Below are positions 6,170 to 6,974 of a stretch of 6,974 bases of DNA, piece by piece. The stretch covers positions 1-6,974 of the forward strand of contig PWZK01000086.1 in assembly GCA_003567495.1 (NCBI GenBank), in the 5' to 3' direction. Both the position numbers and the translations under genes were made by a program. Source of the stretch: Candidatus Brocadiaceae bacterium. Its GTDB lineage: Bacteria > Planctomycetota > Brocadiia > SM23-32. Under the pieces are notes generated by a model. The model did not search any database, was not told where the DNA came from, and saw nothing but the letters and a program-made list of their open reading frames with translations. Each line of letters begins with the position of its first letter. The stretch's first letter is position 1.

Positions 6170-6464
6170 GAAAATAACCCTGGCAGCCAGGCGTTTGCTG
6201 GATTCGGAGCCGAAAGTGCAGAAAGTTGCAATTTTCGGCTCGGTTCCGGAAGACAGAGCAACAGCTTTCAGTGATGTGGATGTGTTGATTGTCATATCCG
6301 ACACCAAAAAAAGATTTTTAGAGCGTGCAGATGAATTTCGCAGTTATTTCGACGGCCTTGGCATGGAATGCGACATCTTCGTATATACGGAAGACGAGGT
6401 CGAAAACACACCACTGGCAAAAAAGGCCCTTTCGGGCGGAACGTTACATTTTACCCGAAAATAA
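6165..6464 (+). CDS. minimal nucleotidyltransferase (MntA-like antitoxin)
   Basis: This is a MNT-type polymerase-beta-fold nucleotidyltransferase. Counting from the proposed start it has 99 residues. It carries the catalytic signature GSX10DXD (Gly25, Ser26, Asp37, Asp39) within VAIFGSV...FSDVDVLIVI, and a likely third carboxylate, Asp70, in ECDIFVYT. In characterised pairs this protein transfers AMP to the HEPN partner and blocks it. The start is unusual: the family-like sequence begins at about IEKITLAARRLL, which follows AGGAGG by 6 nt and begins with ATT, overlapping the HEPN stop by 5 bp. CTG at 6162 is an alternative. An ATG at 6087 is in frame, but would overlap HEPN by 83 bp and add 26 residues without family character. 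The gene is convergent, 4 bp from the next gene. Antitoxin role is inferred from context. Confidence 0.85.
   Translation: MEKITLAARRLLDSEPKVQKVAIFGSVPEDRATAFSDVDVLIVISDTKKRFLERADEFRSYFDGLGMECDIFVYTEDEVENTPLAKKALSGGTLHFTRK
6430..6460 (-). terminator. possible weak terminator for the minus-strand gene
   Basis: TTTCGGG (6430-6436) and CCCGAAA (6454-6460) form a perfect 7-bp stem with a 17-nt loop. Read on the minus strand it is followed after 5 nt by six T (complement of A 6419-6424), within the 3' end of the MNT gene. The large loop and offset T-tract make this weak. Confidence 0.3.
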
Positions 6465-6468
6465 AAAA

Positions 6469-6813
6469 CTATTTCACATTTAAAAATTTCTCAAAAAGCT
6501 CAACAAATTCATCCCAATTTCCCGGGTATTCGCCGCACCCGCGGTATCTGCTGAACGTGCGGTCGCATTCGAGTAAAACCATCCATCCGCCCGGATCGGT
6601 TGTCGCGCCCTCTCCGTAACTCATTTGCCACCCACTCACGAGTCCGTCCACCTGCCAAAGGAAATCATCTATCTCCCTGCGCCCCTTCTCCAATGCTCCA
6701 TGCCGACCGCCGCCAGTGCGGTAAAGTGCTTCTCCATCCTCAGTAATGGTCAGCTCGCGCGTAACGCCGCCGTAATCGGTTATACCTATGCTCAAGATGA
6801 TGCTTTGTCCCAT
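6469..6813 (-). CDS. hypothetical 114-residue protein
   Basis: I do not recognise this protein. It has no signal peptide or membrane helix and looks soluble. Notable are a beta-rich N-terminal half (MGQSIILSIGITDYGG, then RELTITEDGEALYRTGGGR), and an aromatic, tryptophan-rich C-terminal half with DDFLWQVDGLVSGWQMSYGEGATTDPGGW and a final WDEFVELFEKFL helix. I chose the ATG at 6813 because GGAGG (complement of 6821-6825) lies 7 nt upstream; the longer start at 6867 has no such site. The gene is convergent with the MNT gene and is followed upstream by the repeat array. Support is the strong ribosome site and plausible composition; homology cannot be shown from sequence alone. An immunity or regulatory function would be speculation. 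Confidence 0.65.
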   Translation of the reverse strand: MGQSIILSIGITDYGGVTRELTITEDGEALYRTGGGRHGALEKGRREIDDFLWQVDGLVSGWQMSYGEGATTDPGGWMVLLECDRTFSRYRGCGEYPGNWDEFVELFEKFLNVK

Positions 6814-6820
6814 AAAACAA

Positions 6821-6825
6821 CCTCC
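6821..6825 (-). promoter_or_regulatory. ribosome binding site GGAGG setting the minus-strand start
   Basis: GGAGG read on the minus strand lies 7 nt before the ATG at 6813. It decides that start over the in-frame upstream ATG at 6867. Confidence 0.65.
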
Positions 6826-6870
6826 GTTTGAAACTTTAATTCGCACTTCATAACCTAACCCGGACAAGCC

Positions 6871-6936
6871 GGAATCTGGAATGAGGAATGTGGAATGTGA
6901 AATAATGTGGAATGAGGAATGAGAAATGAGGAATGA
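6871..6936. repeat. degenerate heptamer array GGAATG(A/T)
   Basis: Block one is four phased heptamers (6871-6898): GGAATCT, GGAATGA, GGAATGT, GGAATGT. A 10-nt interruption follows (6899-6908). Block two is four heptamers (6909-6936): GGAATGA, GGAATGA, GAAATGA, GGAATGA. It is non-coding, lies upstream of the minus-strand gene, and continues in spirit to the window edge. Confidence 0.85.
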
Positions 6937-6974
6937 GGGAAAAATGCCGTAAATACCAACTCCTCATTCCACAT
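6905..6974. repeat. inverted copy of the heptamer unit at the window end
   Basis: ATGTGGAATGAGGA (6905-6918) is the exact reverse complement of the last 14 bases (6961-6974). A nearer arm, GGAATGAGG (6930-6938), pairs with CCTCATTCC (6962-6970) across a 23-nt loop. The inverted arm runs off the window, so its full extent is unknown. Confidence 0.8.

Noticed and set aside
6880..6974. CRISPR-like array at the right edge
   Set aside because: The repeat unit is only 7 nt with no unique spacers, so this is a short tandem repeat and not a CRISPR array.

Overview
The window looks like a core-genome segment of a Gram-negative-style bacterium with moderate GC. It carries a conserved translation and protein-targeting operon, ffh-rpsP-trmD-rplS, followed by accessory genes. 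No RNA gene anchors the taxonomy. The operon lacks rimM, and the encoded Ffh has unusual GTPase motifs, which suggests a less-studied lineage. A PVC-type phylum such as Kiritimatiellota or Lentisphaerota is a guess only, not a demonstrated placement.

Layout. Positions 1-140 hold nothing I can assign. A UDP-glucuronate 4-epimerase-like NAD-dependent sugar epimerase lies on the minus strand (141-1109). It is divergent from ffh across about 190 bp, which holds a near-consensus sigma70-type promoter for ffh (1188-1216). On the plus strand follow ffh (1298-2701), rpsP (2729-2974), trmD (3001-3702), rplS (3707-4096) and an exported TPR protein (4103-5350). The gaps between these genes are 27, 26, 4 and 6 bp, so they form one likely transcription unit. 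A second promoter-like element (TTGACG, 18 nt, TATAAT) sits in the rpsP-trmD gap, where rimM is found in many bacteria. Its predicted start site is at the trmD ATG, so it would make a leaderless trmD-rplS message.

After the TPR gene come two small inverted repeats, a 75-residue two-helix membrane protein (5447-5674) and a clear rho-independent terminator (5680-5706). Next is an overlapping HEPN / minimal nucleotidyltransferase pair (5762-6169 and about 6165-6464), related to HepT-MntA type toxin-antitoxin modules. The second gene appears to start at a non-standard codon behind a perfect AGGAGG. It converges, with a 4 bp gap, on an unrecognised 114-residue minus-strand gene (6469-6813).

The right edge (6871-6974) is a heptamer repeat array, GGAATG(A/T), in two phased blocks, with an inverted copy running off the window end.

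How the genes fit together: Ffh is the SRP GTPase for co-translational membrane targeting, rpsP and rplS encode ribosomal proteins bS16 and bL19, and TrmD makes m1G37 in tRNA. The TPR protein is probably co-transcribed with them but is predicted to leave the cytoplasm. The most notable points are the altered G3 and G4 motifs of Ffh, the leaderless trmD promoter in place of rimM, the ATT or CTG start of the nucleotidyltransferase, and the terminal repeat array.
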